Under the pieces are notes generated by a model. The model did no database searches, was not told where the DNA came from, and saw only the letters and a program-made list of their open reading frames with translations. A DNA stretch of 64,000 nt from Nitrosospira sp. Nsp14 (lineage in GTDB: Bacteria; Pseudomonadota; Gammaproteobacteria; Burkholderiales; Nitrosomonadaceae). Location of the stretch: contig NZ_FOPV01000018.1 of NCBI RefSeq assembly GCF_900113575.1, positions 1-64,000 of the forward strand, read 5' to 3'. Position numbers and translations under genes: made by a program. Position 1 is the stretch's first letter. Each line of letters starts with the position of its first letter. Positions 33,177 to 43,818 of this stretch are shown piece by piece.

Positions 33177-33779
33177 TCACAACTGCTCTGCGTGGCTGCC
33201 CAGGTATTCAGCGACGCCCTCCGGACTCGGCTTCATGCCGGGTTCTCCGCTTTTCCAGCCCGCAGGGCATACTTCGCCGTGGCTTTCGTGGAATTGCAGC
33301 GCATCCACCATGCGCAGCATTTCATCCACGTCCCGTCCCAACGGTAGATCATTCACCACCTCGTGGCGCACGATGCCGCTTTTATCAATGAGGAAGGAAG
33401 CGCGCAACGCAACGTGATCGGGATGGCTGACGCCATACGCATGCATGATGTCTCCCCCTATGTCCGACACAAGGGTGATACCTACAGAGCCGATGCCGCC
33501 CCTATCGATGGGCGTGTTGCGCCAGGCATAATGAGTGAACTGGGAGTCGACAGAAACGCCAATGACCTCCACGTTGCGTTTGCGGAACTCTTCGGCGCGG
33601 TGCGAATGAGCGAGAATTTCCGAGGGACAGACAAAGGTAAAGTCGAGCGGATAAAAGAACAGTACTGCATATTTGCCCGAGATTTCCGTATGAAAATTGA
33701 AAGCATCATTGAAGGTGCCATCCGGAAGGACAGCAGGTTTAGTAAAGTCAGGGGCAAGATGAGTTACAAGAACGGACAT
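33177..33779 (-). CDS. 2-Cys peroxiredoxin (AhpC/Prx1 type)
   Basis: 200 residues from the ATG at 33779, which sits 8 bases after GGAG; the ATG two codons earlier is too close to it. The peroxidatic Cys is in FYPLDFTFVCPSE and the resolving Cys in GEVCPAGW, as in typical two-Cys Prx enzymes. LRASFLIDKSGIVRHEVVNDLPLGR is the usual dimer-interface region. It reduces peroxides with electrons from thioredoxin or AhpF; neither partner is in the window. It is followed by the ferritin-like gene in the same direction, which fits combined control of iron and peroxide. Confidence 0.94.
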   Translation of the reverse strand: MSVLVTHLAPDFTKPAVLPDGTFNDAFNFHTEISGKYAVLFFYPLDFTFVCPSEILAHSHRAEEFRKRNVEVIGVSVDSQFTHYAWRNTPIDRGGIGSVGITLVSDIGGDIMHAYGVSHPDHVALRASFLIDKSGIVRHEVVNDLPLGRDVDEMLRMVDALQFHESHGEVCPAGWKSGEPGMKPSPEGVAEYLGSHAEQL

Positions 33780-33785
33780 TGACAT

Positions 33786-34501
33786 TCTCCACTGTAAATT
33801 AACGGAATCCGCGCCGCAAACGCTGAACCAGGTGCGCGGACAGTCTTAAGATTAGAACATTCCTTGCGTGTTTTCCAAAAAATCCAACCACACTGCGCCG
33901 ACGCGATTCGTAAGCAGTCAAATTGTGCCAGAAAAAACGGAAATCCTCTCAATGCTACCTCATCCATTAGGGGTTTTCGGAATATTCCGGCGATTTTACG
34001 TTGGCGGCCACGCCAGAACGCCAACATTGAGATTCTCCCCATGAGCATCGTCCTCCCTGATAGAAACAGCAAGGCGCAACTTAAAAATGGAGCAAGCTGA
34101 ATTTATCTGGGCGTCCATTATGGATTCGACAACCTGCAGGGGCAATTGCTGGGACTGGCAGGGGCGGACATGAATATCAAATCGAATGATCCTGCCGCAA
34201 CGAAGTTGACGGTGAGGATTCGCCCGTTTCCTTCAAGAGAATCAGGCATACCCCTGTAGGGGGATCCCCGGAGCTCTACGGCTACTTTTGGCGTGAGCCG
34301 GGCGATCAATCCACCCCGGATGAAATTGATTATCCCCGGCGCCGCCATTTCCCTCCGCAGATGGCTGCTGCGCGGGCGGGCACAGCAGTCGCCTGAGTGC
34401 ATCTTTCATGGCGGCGTCGTGCCGGCTGCAGGATGCCTCTTTCGCAATGCAATGAAGTTAAATCAAATTACCCGGGGCTAGCTCATGCCGCAGCTTGGGT
34501 G
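33786..34501. other. 700-bp region without a recognised gene
   Basis: Between the peroxiredoxin and nnr genes lie roughly 700 bases with only short, overlapping frames. A run of plus-strand codons around 34100-34250 reads as a plausible but unrecognised peptide (YGFDNLQGQLLGLAG) without a start, so an eroded gene is possible. I see no ribosome binding site, tRNA or repeat here. Confidence 0.4.
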
Positions 34502-36028
34502 CTAGGAATTGTAGATCCACCGGTTCAGAAGGTTGCGGGCGGCAACTGGAATTTCCGAAGCCGTCATGCCCACGGGCCCCCCATGTTCTTTCTGAAGCGC
34601 GTCCGCCGCCGCGCCATGCAGGTATACGGAAAGCAGCAATGAATTTTCCGGGCTTGCTCCCTGTGCCAGCATTGCCCCTATCATGCCGGTCAGAATATCT
34701 CCGGTCCCTGCACTGCTTAATCCGGGATTCCCGCTTGTATTGATGTAACGTTTGCCGTCGGGTGTGGCACAAATACTGCCCGACCCTTTCAGCACCACGC
34801 AGCAGTTGAATTTATCGATCAAACTCTGTGCTGCCGCCATCCGATTCTGCTGGATCCTGCCAGTGTCTACGCTCAGCAAGCGCGCTGCTTCGGCAGGATG
34901 AGGCGTAAGAATGGAGGGGGCCTTTCGGTTCCGTAGCAGGCTACCGATAGCGGGCCAGGTGGCCATAAGGTTTAGAGCGTCGGCGTCCAGTATTAGCGGC
35001 AGGTTGGACTTCAGCGCACAGTCAAGCCAGAAGCGTGCGTCAGGGTCCGATCCCAGTCCTGGGCCGACAACAAGGCAGTTTAGATGACCGGTCCGGAACA
35101 ACACGTGGATCGGGCGCAGCATCAATTCAGGCTGCGTGGTATCCACGCCAATCACGTTTGCGGCCAGCAAACCGAGATAGACGCGGCCCGCTCCCAGCTT
35201 CAACGCGGCCGTGCCTGCCAGAAGTGCCGCTCCGATCATTCCGGCCGATCCGCCAATGATCCCGATGCTGCCGAACATGCCTTTGTGGCTTTCGGCGGGA
35301 CGGGGGGCGGGCAGCAATTTTGCGATATATGCCCGATCCACTGCCCATGAACTTGGCACCTTTAGCGCGTTAACGTCCAGACCGAGCCTCCGCACAAAGA
35401 TTTGTCCGCATTGGTCAGGACCGTGATACGTGAGCAGACCGGGTTTGAGTCCAATGAATGTGACGGTGATCGCGGCCCTGATCGCCGCGCCGCGCACTCT
35501 GCCTGTGTCGCTGCCCAGGCCGCTGGGGATATCAAGGGCGAGAACAGGCGCTTCCATTGCATTCACCGCATTGACCAGGGCAAGATATTTATCCGCCAGA
35601 TCCCGTCCCTCCCGCTGATCCAGGCCGATGCCGAACAGCCCATCGATTAGCGCGTCCCATTCTTCGTCCGGTGGAATCGTCTCCACTATTTCCCCGGCAC
35701 TGGCGACCCAAGCATCCAGCGCCCGTCTTGCATCGTCAGATAGATTGCAGCGTTCGCCCGTAAATACCAGGGTAACCTTATACTGCCATGAGCGCAGGTG
35801 ACGGGCGGCGACGAATGCGTCGCCACCGTTGTTCCCAGGGCCGGCGAGCACCAGCACTTTTTTCCGACCGTGGATCAGCAGTTTATCGCGCGCGACTTGG
35901 GCTGCCGCCAACCCCGCTTTCTCCATGAGCTGCGGGGGCTCCGGCAGGGCAGCAGCAAGCCGCTCGATTTCGCGGATTTCAGCAGTGAAATAGACAGGGT
36001 TGGTTCCCTGGTCGGCTGATATGATCAT
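34502..36028 (-). CDS. nnr: Bifunctional NAD(P)H-hydrate repair enzyme Nnr
   Basis: 508 residues with two domains. Residues 1-220 are the epimerase (YjeF N) domain: EPPQLMEKAGLAAA, VLAGPGNNGGDAFVAARHL, DGLFGIGLDQREG and LALDIPSGLGSDTG. Residues about 230-500 are the ADP-dependent dehydratase: GSIGIIGGSAGMIGAALLAGTAALKLGAG, VVGPGLGSDPD, LDADALNL, LTPHPAEAARLL, VVLKGSG and GTGDILTGMIGAMLAQG. It repairs the damaged cofactors NADHX and NADPHX in the cytosol. It is divergent from purL with about 170 bases between starts. The length and motifs are complete. Confidence 0.95.
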   Translation of the reverse strand: MIISADQGTNPVYFTAEIREIERLAAALPEPPQLMEKAGLAAAQVARDKLLIHGRKKVLVLAGPGNNGGDAFVAARHLRSWQYKVTLVFTGERCNLSDDARRALDAWVASAGEIVETIPPDEEWDALIDGLFGIGLDQREGRDLADKYLALVNAVNAMEAPVLALDIPSGLGSDTGRVRGAAIRAAITVTFIGLKPGLLTYHGPDQCGQIFVRRLGLDVNALKVPSSWAVDRAYIAKLLPAPRPAESHKGMFGSIGIIGGSAGMIGAALLAGTAALKLGAGRVYLGLLAANVIGVDTTQPELMLRPIHVLFRTGHLNCLVVGPGLGSDPDARFWLDCALKSNLPLILDADALNLMATWPAIGSLLRNRKAPSILTPHPAEAARLLSVDTGRIQQNRMAAAQSLIDKFNCCVVLKGSGSICATPDGKRYINTSGNPGLSSAGTGDILTGMIGAMLAQGASPENSLLLSVYLHGAAADALQKEHGGPVGMTASEIPVAARNLLNRWIYNS

Positions 36029-36199
36029 GCTGTTTCTGACAAGTCAGCGCTTCTATTGATGTATTTCATGTTGGCGGCGAATTTGAAGCACGCATCTTTC
36101 TCGGCTGCGGCGCGTCTGCCTCTGGTGTAAAATCGGGGATTCGCTGAATGAGTCCGTCTTTGCACGACCCCGGCACCCATTTTTCAATCTGACCGACAG

Positions 36200-39100
36200 A
36201 TGCTGATGCTTCGCCTTCGTGGTGGCCGCGCGCTTTCGCCGTTTCGTCTGGAAAAGCTGACGAGCGCTCTTAAAACTGAAGCTTCGCAAGTTTCCCATAT
36301 TTCTGCGGAATATTGGTATTTTTGCGCGACTGCGCGCCAGTTGCGCAGGGAGGAAGTCGCCATTCTTGAGAAGTTGCTCAAGTGCGTGCCGGAAGCCGAG
36401 TTGGTCCCGGCGGGCGGACTGTTCCTGGTCGTGCCCAGGCCCGGCACGATTTCTCCCTGGTCCAGCAAGGCAACAAACATCGCTCTCCATTGCGGGTTGG
36501 AGGCAGTGGAGCGGTTGGAACGCGGTGTAGCCTTTTATGTAGAACCCACAGAAAACGCCGCTGGGTTAACTGCCCCGATTAGGAAGGCGCTGCTCCCGCT
36601 GATACACGACCGCATGACGGAGTCGGTGTTTGCCTCCCTGGATGACGCTGAGAAATTGTTCCGGCATTTTCCGCCTACGCCGCTGGAAGCGATTGACGTG
36701 TTGGCCGGTGGTGGAGAGGCGCTCCATAAGGCCAACGGCGAGCTGGGATTAGCGTTGTCACCGGACGAAATAGATTATTTCGCGGACTATTTTCTGCGTG
36801 TCGGCCGCAATCCCACGGATGTGGAATTGATGATGTTTGCCCAGGCTAATTCCGAGCATTGCCGCCACAAAATATTCAATGCCGACTGGGTGATAGATGG
36901 CCAGCCACAAGCAAACTCGCTGTTCTCAATGATCCGCAACACGCACCAGCAAAACCCGCAGGGCACGGTGGTCGCTTACGCTGACAATTCTTCCGTTATC
37001 GAGGGAGCAAAGATCGCCCGCTTTTATGCGGGCCAGGATAACGCTTATCGCTATGAGGAGGAGCAGACGCATATTCTGATGAAGGTGGAAACGCATAATC
37101 ACCCCACCGCAATTTCGCCCTTCCCCGGTGCAGCAACTGGTGTCGGCGGCGAGATTCGCGATGAAGGCGCCACCGGTCGGGGGGCGAAACCGAGGGCGGG
37201 CCTGAGCGGCTTTTCCGTTTCCAACCTGAATATCGCCGGCTTTATCCAGCCGTGGGAACCGGGCGCGGGGAATTACGGCAAGCCGGGCCGTATCGCTTCT
37301 GCCCTGCAAATAATGCTGGAAGGACCGATTGGCGGCGCGGCGTTCAACAACGAATTCGGGCGTCCGAACCTTGCGGGATATTTCCGCACCTTCGAGGAGC
37401 GCGTAGCAGGCGAGATGCGTGGATACCATAAGCCCATCATGCTTGCAGGCGGCATCGGTCATATTGCTGCGCACCATGTGCTAAAGGAGCAATTCCTATC
37501 CGGCGCGCTGCTGATCCAACTGGGGGGGCCGGGCATGTTGATCGGTCTCGGCGGTGGCGCCGCGTCCAGCATGGATACGGGAACAAACGCCGAGAGCCTC
37601 GATTTCGATTCAGTTCAGCGCGGCAATGCTGAGATGGAGCGGCGGGCGCAGGAAGTCATCGACAGTTGCTGGCAAATGGAACGAGGCGGTGAAGCCAATC
37701 CGATTCTCGCCATCCACGACGTCGGCGCAGGCGGTTTGTCGAACGCAGTACCGGAACTTTTGCATGGATCTGGTCGGGGAGGTCACCTGAACTTGCGCGA
37801 CATTCCCTCCGAGGAACCCGGGATGTCCCCCATGCAAATCTGGAGCAATGAGGCCCAGGAGCGTTATATGCTTGCCATCCGGCCAGAGTCGCTGGAATCC
37901 TTCAATGCAATTTGCGAGCGCGAACGCTGTCCGTATGCGGTGATTGGCATTGCAGCTCCGGAAGAACAACTGGTGGTGACGGATCCGGAATTCGAGAATC
38001 GTCCAGTTGATATGAGTCTTTCGGTGTTGCTGGGGAAGCCGCCAAAAATGATCCGGACGGCTACACATATCGCAAAACCGCTGTTGCCCTTTTTTGCCAA
38101 AGGACTGGATTTGCGTGAAGCGGCCTATCGAGTGCTTCGCCTGCCTGCCGTAGCGGACAAGACCTTTCTCATCAGTATTGGTGACCGTACCGTCGGCGGC
38201 ATGACGGCCCGCGACCAGATGGTGGGCCCTTGGCAGATTCCGGTAGCGGATGTGGCCGTGACATCGATGGGCTATAAAACGTATCTGGGGGAAGCATTCT
38301 CGCTTGGCGAGCGCGCGCCGGTGGCCCTGGTTGATCCGGCGGCTTCGGCGCGGATGGCGGTCGGCGAAGCGCTCACAAACATCGCTGCCGCATACATAGC
38401 GGCCATCGGTGAGATCAAGCTATCCGCCAACTGGATGGCTGCCGCAGGGCATCCGGGAGAGGATGCGGCCCTGTTCGACGCCGTGCATGCGGTCGGCATG
38501 GAGCTGTGTCCCCGTCTGGGCATTAGTATCCCAGTGGGTAAGGACTCGATGTCGATGAAGACCGTATGGCAGACGGAGGCCGGGGAGCGGGCGGCCGCAA
38601 TTAGAAAGGAAGTGACGGCACCCTTGTCACTGGTCATTTCCGCGTTTGCAAGAGTGACGGATACGCGCAAAACGCTCACCCCGCAGTTGCGCACCGATTG
38701 CGGCGAGACCGACCTTGTCCTGATTGATCTTGGTGCAGGCAGGAAACGGTTGGGTGGCTCGGCGCTGGCCCAGGTCTACAAGCAGGTAGGCGATGAAGCG
38801 CCGGATGTAACCGTTCCAGACGGTGCTGAGAAATTGAAGGGATTTTTCTCCGCCATACAACGTTTGAACCGCGATGGCAGAATACTGGCGTATCACGATC
38901 GCTCCGACGGTGGCATGTTTGCGACGCTGTGCGAGATGTCGTTTGCCAGCCATGCCGGAATTACCGTAAATCTCGATCAGCTGTGTTTCGATCCCTCTGC
39001 GAACGACGTGGACGGTCAAGAATTGCGGCCGGAAGCGCTGAGCGGTCGATTTCACGAGGGTATTCTGCGCGTACTGTTCAATGAAGAATTAGGCGCCGTA

Positions 39101-40195
39101 ATCCAGGTTAGGACGGCAGCGCGTGGCGAGGTTCTGGGTATTCTGGCGGAATACGGTTTAAGGGACATCAGCTTCATCATTGGCGGGATTAACGGCAAGG
39201 ATGAGATCCGGGTTTTGCGTAACAATAAACCGGTATTTTCCGAGAAGCGCGTCGACCTTCACCGCGTCTGGTCGGAAACGACTTATCAGATGCAGAAGTT
39301 GCGCGATAATCCACAATGCGCGCAACAGGAATACGACCGTATCCTCGATACCGATGACCCCGGTTTACATGCGCAATTGAGTTTCGATGTCGACGAGGAC
39401 ATATCCGCTCCCTTTATCTCGACCGGCGCCAGACCTCGCGTTGCAATCTTGCGCGAGCAGGGCGTGAATGGGCATGTGGAAATGGCCGCAGCATTCGACC
39501 GGGCGGGATTTGCCGCAACGGACGTGCACATGAGCGACATTATCAAGGGGCGAGTTTCACTGAAGGATTACGCTGGCTTTGCCGCGTGCGGGGGTTTTTC
39601 CTACGGCGATGTGCTGGGCGCAGGAGAGGGCTGGGCCAGTTCGATACTTTTCAATAGCCGTGCCCGCGACGACTTCGAGGCGTTTTTCGCGCGCGGCGAC
39701 ACCTTTGCCTTAGGCGTTTGCAATGGGTGCCAGATGATGAGCAATTTGCGTCAAATCATTCCGGGGACGGAACATTGGCCGAAATTTGCGCGGAACAAAT
39801 CGGAACAGTTCGAAGCGCGTCTGGTCATGGTGGAGGTGCAGGAAAGCCGATCGCTGTTTTTTGACGGCATGGCCGGCAGCCGGATGCCCGTTGCCGTTGC
39901 ACACGGTGAAGGTCGGGCTGAATTCCCCGATGAGAAAGCTGTCTCAGTTATCGCGTCCCTGGTTACGCTGCGTTACGTCGATAATCGCGACAAAATTACC
40001 GAGGTTTACCCACTCAATCCCAACGGTTCGCCCTTGGGTATTGCTGGCGTTACCACACCAGGTGGGCGCTTCAGCATCCTCATGCCCCATCCGGAGCGTG
40101 GATTTCGAACAGTCCAGCACTCCTGGCATCCTGATTGGGGCGAAGATGGGTCATGGATGCGGATGTTCCGGAACGCGCGCAAATGGGTTGGGTGA
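36200..40195 (+). CDS. purL: Phosphoribosylformylglycinamidine synthase PurL
   Basis: 1331 residues, the large single-chain PurL of gamma- and betaproteobacteria. It has an N-terminal domain, a linker, two AIRS-type ATP domains ([38 protein letters not shown]; later [23 protein letters not shown]) and a C-terminal glutaminase. The glutaminase nucleophile Cys lies in [13 protein letters not shown], with the His-x-Glu pair in the HPERGF region. It converts FGAR, glutamine and ATP to FGAM in purine synthesis. No weak or truncated region was noticed. No purine riboswitch is visible in the 170 bases upstream. It is monocistronic looking; the ChaN-type gene follows after about 85 bases. Confidence 0.97.
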   Translation: MLMLRLRGGRALSPFRLEKLTSALKTEASQVSHISAEYWYFCATARQLRREEVAILEKLLKCVPEAELVPAGGLFLVVPRPGTISPWSSKATNIALHCGLEAVERLERGVAFYVEPTENAAGLTAPIRKALLPLIHDRMTESVFASLDDAEKLFRHFPPTPLEAIDVLAGGGEALHKANGELGLALSPDEIDYFADYFLRVGRNPTDVELMMFAQANSEHCRHKIFNADWVIDGQPQANSLFSMIRNTHQQNPQGTVVAYADNSSVIEGAKIARFYAGQDNAYRYEEEQTHILMKVETHNHPTAISPFPGAATGVGGEIRDEGATGRGAKPRAGLSGFSVSNLNIAGFIQPWEPGAGNYGKPGRIASALQIMLEGPIGGAAFNNEFGRPNLAGYFRTFEERVAGEMRGYHKPIMLAGGIGHIAAHHVLKEQFLSGALLIQLGGPGMLIGLGGGAASSMDTGTNAESLDFDSVQRGNAEMERRAQEVIDSCWQMERGGEANPILAIHDVGAGGLSNAVPELLHGSGRGGHLNLRDIPSEEPGMSPMQIWSNEAQERYMLAIRPESLESFNAICERERCPYAVIGIAAPEEQLVVTDPEFENRPVDMSLSVLLGKPPKMIRTATHIAKPLLPFFAKGLDLREAAYRVLRLPAVADKTFLISIGDRTVGGMTARDQMVGPWQIPVADVAVTSMGYKTYLGEAFSLGERAPVALVDPAASARMAVGEALTNIAAAYIAAIGEIKLSANWMAAAGHPGEDAALFDAVHAVGMELCPRLGISIPVGKDSMSMKTVWQTEAGERAAAIRKEVTAPLSLVISAFARVTDTRKTLTPQLRTDCGETDLVLIDLGAGRKRLGGSALAQVYKQVGDEAPDVTVPDGAEKLKGFFSAIQRLNRDGRILAYHDRSDGGMFATLCEMSFASHAGITVNLDQLCFDPSANDVDGQELRPEALSGRFHEGILRVLFNEELGAVIQVRTAARGEVLGILAEYGLRDISFIIGGINGKDEIRVLRNNKPVFSEKRVDLHRVWSETTYQMQKLRDNPQCAQQEYDRILDTDDPGLHAQLSFDVDEDISAPFISTGARPRVAILREQGVNGHVEMAAAFDRAGFAATDVHMSDIIKGRVSLKDYAGFAACGGFSYGDVLGAGEGWASSILFNSRARDDFEAFFARGDTFALGVCNGCQMMSNLRQIIPGTEHWPKFARNKSEQFEARLVMVEVQESRSLFFDGMAGSRMPVAVAHGEGRAEFPDEKAVSVIASLVTLRYVDNRDKITEVYPLNPNGSPLGIAGVTTPGGRFSILMPHPERGFRTVQHSWHPDWGEDGSWMRMFRNARKWVG

Positions 40196-40279
40196 GCGCC
40201 TCTGCCGAAGCGGATCGATGGCGCCGGTGGGCTTGAGTACGGGTGAGCATGGGTTCGCCCAATGATAAGGAGTATCAGC

Positions 40280-41518
40280 TTGAAAATTATCCGGAACGCT
40301 CGCCGTGCCTTTCAGGGCGCATTGTCGGCGATGATGTTATTTGCCGTTGTTACACCCATGAATATTGCATTGGCGGAAACAAAAGTGGATAACAAGGAAA
40401 AAGAAAGCGTCGATTGCGTTCCAGTCGGGAACTGGATCGTGCCAGGTGCAGGAAAGATTACGGAGGCTGACGTTATCGCCAAGGCATCCCGGCGCACGGC
40501 AGTGCTGCTGGGCGAAATGCACGATAACGCTGAGCACCACCGGTGGCAATTACAGACGCTCGCCGCGCTGCATATGGCGCGACCCGAGATGGTAATCGGT
40601 TTCGAGATGTTCCCGCGTCGGGTGCAAAAAGCGCTTGATCAATGGGTGGCCGGGGATCTCACCGAGGCTCAGTTTCTTGCCGCGGCGGACTGGGGCACGG
40701 TCTGGAGCACGGACGCAAATCTTTACTTGCCGTTATTTCATTTTGCTCGCATGAATCGAATACCGATGGTGGCCCTTAATATCGATACGCAGTTAAGGCG
40801 AACAGTTGCCTCGAAGGGTTTTGCCGCCGTGGCCGAGAAGGAGCGCGAAGGCGTGACGGCTCCTGCTGCCCCCAGCGCCGCTTACCTCGGTTATTTGCTG
40901 CCGATTTATGGCGAACACGACCGCGGCGGCAAGAAGCGGGGTGACACCAAGCCGGATGATCCAGGTTTTCTGCGCTTCGTCGAAAGTCAGCAACTCTGGG
41001 ACCGGGCAATGGCCCAGGCGATGCACGCTGCGCTGGAACGGCCGGGGCGTCCTCTGGTGGTCGGAATCATGGGATCAGGGCATATCAGGCATGGGTACGG
41101 TGTTCCGCATCAACTGAAGGACCTGGGAGTGGCAGATGTCGGGACGCTGTTGCCATGGAATAGCGGCACGGGATGCAGTCAAATGGTCGCTGGAATTGCG
41201 GACGCGGTGTTCGGCATCGCATCGCTATCCCCCTCCACCCAGGAATTTTCATCACGTCCGCGCCTGGGAATTCGCTTCGAGATGGCCCAGGATGGCGGCG
41301 CGCGCGTGCTGCAGGTGGAAAAAGGAAGCATAGCGGAGGCGGCGGGCCTTCGGGACGCAGACATAATCGTCGAAGCAGCCGGCATCCCCGTCAAGCGCAC
41401 CGAGGATATCGTGGAGACGGTCAAGCGCCAAGCGCCGGGCACGTGGTTGCCGCTGACATTAAAACGCGGAAGCGATTCGAGCGAGATTGTTGCAAAGTTT
41501 CCGGCGGTGCGGAAATGA
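40280..41518 (+). CDS. ChaN-like lipoprotein-type heme-binding protein with PDZ domain
   Basis: 412 residues from a TTG start that has AAGGAG 7 bases before it; an ATG six codons upstream (40262) is in frame but poorly supported. A signal peptide ends near NIALAE. The ChaN (DUF399) domain follows: VLLGEMHDNAEHHRWQLQTL, GFEMFPRRVQKALDQW, DWGTVWSTDANLYLPLFHFAR and MGSGHIRHGYGVPHQL. ChaN in Campylobacter binds cofacial heme and is linked to iron uptake. A PDZ domain occupies the last 85 residues (LGIRFEMAQDGGARVLQVEKGSIAEAAGLRDADIIVEAAG). Its stop overlaps the start of the peptidase gene by 4 bases (ATGA). Confidence 0.87.
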   Translation: MKIIRNARRAFQGALSAMMLFAVVTPMNIALAETKVDNKEKESVDCVPVGNWIVPGAGKITEADVIAKASRRTAVLLGEMHDNAEHHRWQLQTLAALHMARPEMVIGFEMFPRRVQKALDQWVAGDLTEAQFLAAADWGTVWSTDANLYLPLFHFARMNRIPMVALNIDTQLRRTVASKGFAAVAEKEREGVTAPAAPSAAYLGYLLPIYGEHDRGGKKRGDTKPDDPGFLRFVESQQLWDRAMAQAMHAALERPGRPLVVGIMGSGHIRHGYGVPHQLKDLGVADVGTLLPWNSGTGCSQMVAGIADAVFGIASLSPSTQEFSSRPRLGIRFEMAQDGGARVLQVEKGSIAEAAGLRDADIIVEAAGIPVKRTEDIVETVKRQAPGTWLPLTLKRGSDSSEIVAKFPAVRK

Positions 41519-43614
41519 AGCCCATGAAGCGACTGATGCCGCGCGTGCGGTCCCTTACATGGGACCTGAGAGGTGTAGTCTGTCTCCTGTGCTCTATGCT
41601 CGTGGCGAGCCCTGCATGGGCCACGTCATCGGCCACGTCCGACGTGGCGCCGGCCCCCGTTCCGGCTGAGGTCCAGTATGAAATAACGGTGCGTCTGGAT
41701 CCGGTTGCGCGCAGGATAGAGGGACGCAGCGTTATCACGGCAAATACGCCCGAAGAGTTGACCCTGGTGATCGGGCGCCGCTTCGAGGTCATGCATGGGC
41801 GGGTCGATGCTGAGCCCTTTGGGCCGGCCGTAACGATGGGCAGGATGCGTGCATGGCGAATTCTGGGTCACGAAAAACTGCCTCGCCGCATCGAAATCCA
41901 TTGGCGTGGGGAGCTTGCAGCGCTCGATACCGCGCTCGACCACCATCAGACGTTGGGAAGAAATGAGCCGGCCAGCGGCGAAGCCGGTACTTTTCTGCCG
42001 GATTCGAGCGGGTGGTATCCCTATCTGGCGGATAAACTCGCCAGCTACAACCTGACTATCGAACTGCCAGCCGGGCAGCGCGGTATTGTGCCTGGGCGTC
42101 TTGCAGAAGAAACCGAAACGGCCGAGGGATATCGCGCCCGATTCGAGTTTCCGGCGCCGACTGGCGGTATCGACCTCATGGCCGGTCCCTACGCGGTGGA
42201 AACCCGCACGGTACGTGGGGCAGGCGGCAAGCCGATACAGCTAAGGACCTATTTCCATCCTGCGATTGCCGATCTCGCACCCGCCTACCTGGATTCGGTA
42301 AAAGGCTATCTCGGACTCTACGAGAAGTGGATTGGCGAGTATCCGTTTACGGAATTCAGTGTGGTATCGAGCCCCACGCCGACCGGCTTCGGCATGCCGA
42401 CACTCACCTACTTGGGCGTAGAGGTGCTGCGGCTGCCGTTCATCCGCACCACTTCTCTGGGTCATGAGGTGTTGCACAACTGGTGGGGAAATGGCGTCTA
42501 TCCCGATTATGCTAAAGGCAACTGGTCCGAGGGGCTAACCACGTTCATGGCGGACTACGCGTACAAGGAGCGTGAAAGCGATGAAGCTGCGCGTGATATG
42601 CGGCGCGGCTGGCTGCGGGATTTTGCCGCGTTGGCACCCGGACAGGATAAGCCGCTCACGAGCTTTACTTCGCGTTTGCACGGGGCGACACAGATCGTCG
42701 GCTATAACAAGGCCGCGATGTTGTTCCTGATGTTGCGTGACATGCTCGGGCAGACAACCTTCGACCGCGCCCTTCAAACCTTCTGGAACGAGCAACGCTT
42801 CCGCATCGCTTCATGGTCGGATTTGCGGCAGGCATTCGAGACGGCATCCGGGCAGAATCTTGGCCCGTTTTTCGACCAGTGGCTCACGCGTGCGGGTGCG
42901 CCGGTGCTTCGGATCGCCGATGCGGCGCTGGCGAAACCGGGGTCGGGTAGTCACCGGGTGACGGTTACGCTTGAGCAAGGGGAGCCAGCGTACCGGCTGC
43001 GTGTGCCGATCGGCATTCGCACCGCCGAGGGCGAGGAACTTCACATGCTTGACTTGGAGAGCGCGCGCCAGGCATTTACGGTTGACGTGCGCAACCGGCC
43101 GACACAGGTGATCCTTGACCCCGATCTCCGGTTGTTCCGCCGCCTGCTGCCCGATGAGGCTCCGCCGATTCTGCGCCAAGTAATGGTAGATCAGACAACT
43201 GAAACAATCTTGCTGCCCGAAAATGGGGATGCGCGCAGCGCGGCTGAAACACTCGCGTCGAAAATGCAAAACCGCGTGCCGAAACTGGTTGCGCGCAAGG
43301 ACGGTAACGGCCTGCCGGCTGTGCCCCTACTGGTGATCGGTCTGGCAGACCATGTGGACGCGTGGCTTGCAAAAAATCATTTACCGGGGAGGCCTGACAT
43401 AATGAAGGAGAAGGGCTCGGCGCAAGCATGGACCGTCCGCCGGCCGGACGGCTTCACGCTCGCGGTGGTGTCCGCGCTGGATGCCGCCTCGCTCTCCGCG
43501 TTGGCGCGGCCGCTGCCCCACTATGGGCGCCAGAGCTATATCGTATTCGATGGCGCGAAGGCGATCAGCCGTGGAGCCTGGCCAACACGTTCTCAAGTCT
43601 TGAAGCTGGATTGA
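41515..43614 (+). CDS. Exported M1-family-like metallopeptidase
   Basis: 699 residues from the ATG at 41515; the longer open frame upstream lies over the ChaN gene and is not real. A signal peptide (to about PAWA) is present. Zinc site: His317-Glu318-x-x-His321 in LGHEVLHNWWGNGVYPDY and Glu339 in NWSEGLTTFMADY, a gluzincin arrangement with the Glu 18 residues after the second His. The GAMEN exopeptidase motif is replaced by TGFGMPTL, so aminopeptidase specificity is doubtful. The C-terminal half has KxxALFLMLRDMLG and an alpha-solenoid-like region. It should act in the periplasm. Coupling to the ChaN-PDZ gene suggests a shared process. Confidence 0.85.
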   Translation: MKPMKRLMPRVRSLTWDLRGVVCLLCSMLVASPAWATSSATSDVAPAPVPAEVQYEITVRLDPVARRIEGRSVITANTPEELTLVIGRRFEVMHGRVDAEPFGPAVTMGRMRAWRILGHEKLPRRIEIHWRGELAALDTALDHHQTLGRNEPASGEAGTFLPDSSGWYPYLADKLASYNLTIELPAGQRGIVPGRLAEETETAEGYRARFEFPAPTGGIDLMAGPYAVETRTVRGAGGKPIQLRTYFHPAIADLAPAYLDSVKGYLGLYEKWIGEYPFTEFSVVSSPTPTGFGMPTLTYLGVEVLRLPFIRTTSLGHEVLHNWWGNGVYPDYAKGNWSEGLTTFMADYAYKERESDEAARDMRRGWLRDFAALAPGQDKPLTSFTSRLHGATQIVGYNKAAMLFLMLRDMLGQTTFDRALQTFWNEQRFRIASWSDLRQAFETASGQNLGPFFDQWLTRAGAPVLRIADAALAKPGSGSHRVTVTLEQGEPAYRLRVPIGIRTAEGEELHMLDLESARQAFTVDVRNRPTQVILDPDLRLFRRLLPDEAPPILRQVMVDQTTETILLPENGDARSAAETLASKMQNRVPKLVARKDGNGLPAVPLLVIGLADHVDAWLAKNHLPGRPDIMKEKGSAQAWTVRRPDGFTLAVVSALDAASLSALARPLPHYGRQSYIVFDGAKAISRGAWPTRSQVLKLD

Positions 43615-43751
43615 TGGTTTTATCTTTGGCATTTTCGGGCGGAAACAACTCTCCAGATTCGGCATAAGTGTGGTGAAATCAACAATGACTTTCCTGGCAG
43701 ATCCGTTGCTTATTCCCCGAGGAAGCCAGGCTCGTGAACGGTTTTCTCATT

Positions 43752-43775
43752 TCCCGGACTTCGGGACCGGTTTTT
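43752..43775 (+). terminator. Weak candidate terminator before ndk
   Basis: TCCCG (43752-43756) pairs with CGGGA (43762-43766) around a 5-base loop. CCGG and a run of T (43771-43775) follow. The stem is short, so the call is tentative. It would separate the peptidase gene from ndk. Confidence 0.35.
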
Positions 43776-43818
43776 GTTAAAATATGCGTTATTTTCATAA
43801 ATTTAGTAGGAGAATTTG

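Noticed and set aside
41173-41514. N-terminal extension of the M1-like peptidase frame
   Set aside because: It lies over the ChaN-PDZ gene in another frame and looks non-coding; the ATG at 41515 has a signal peptide directly after it.
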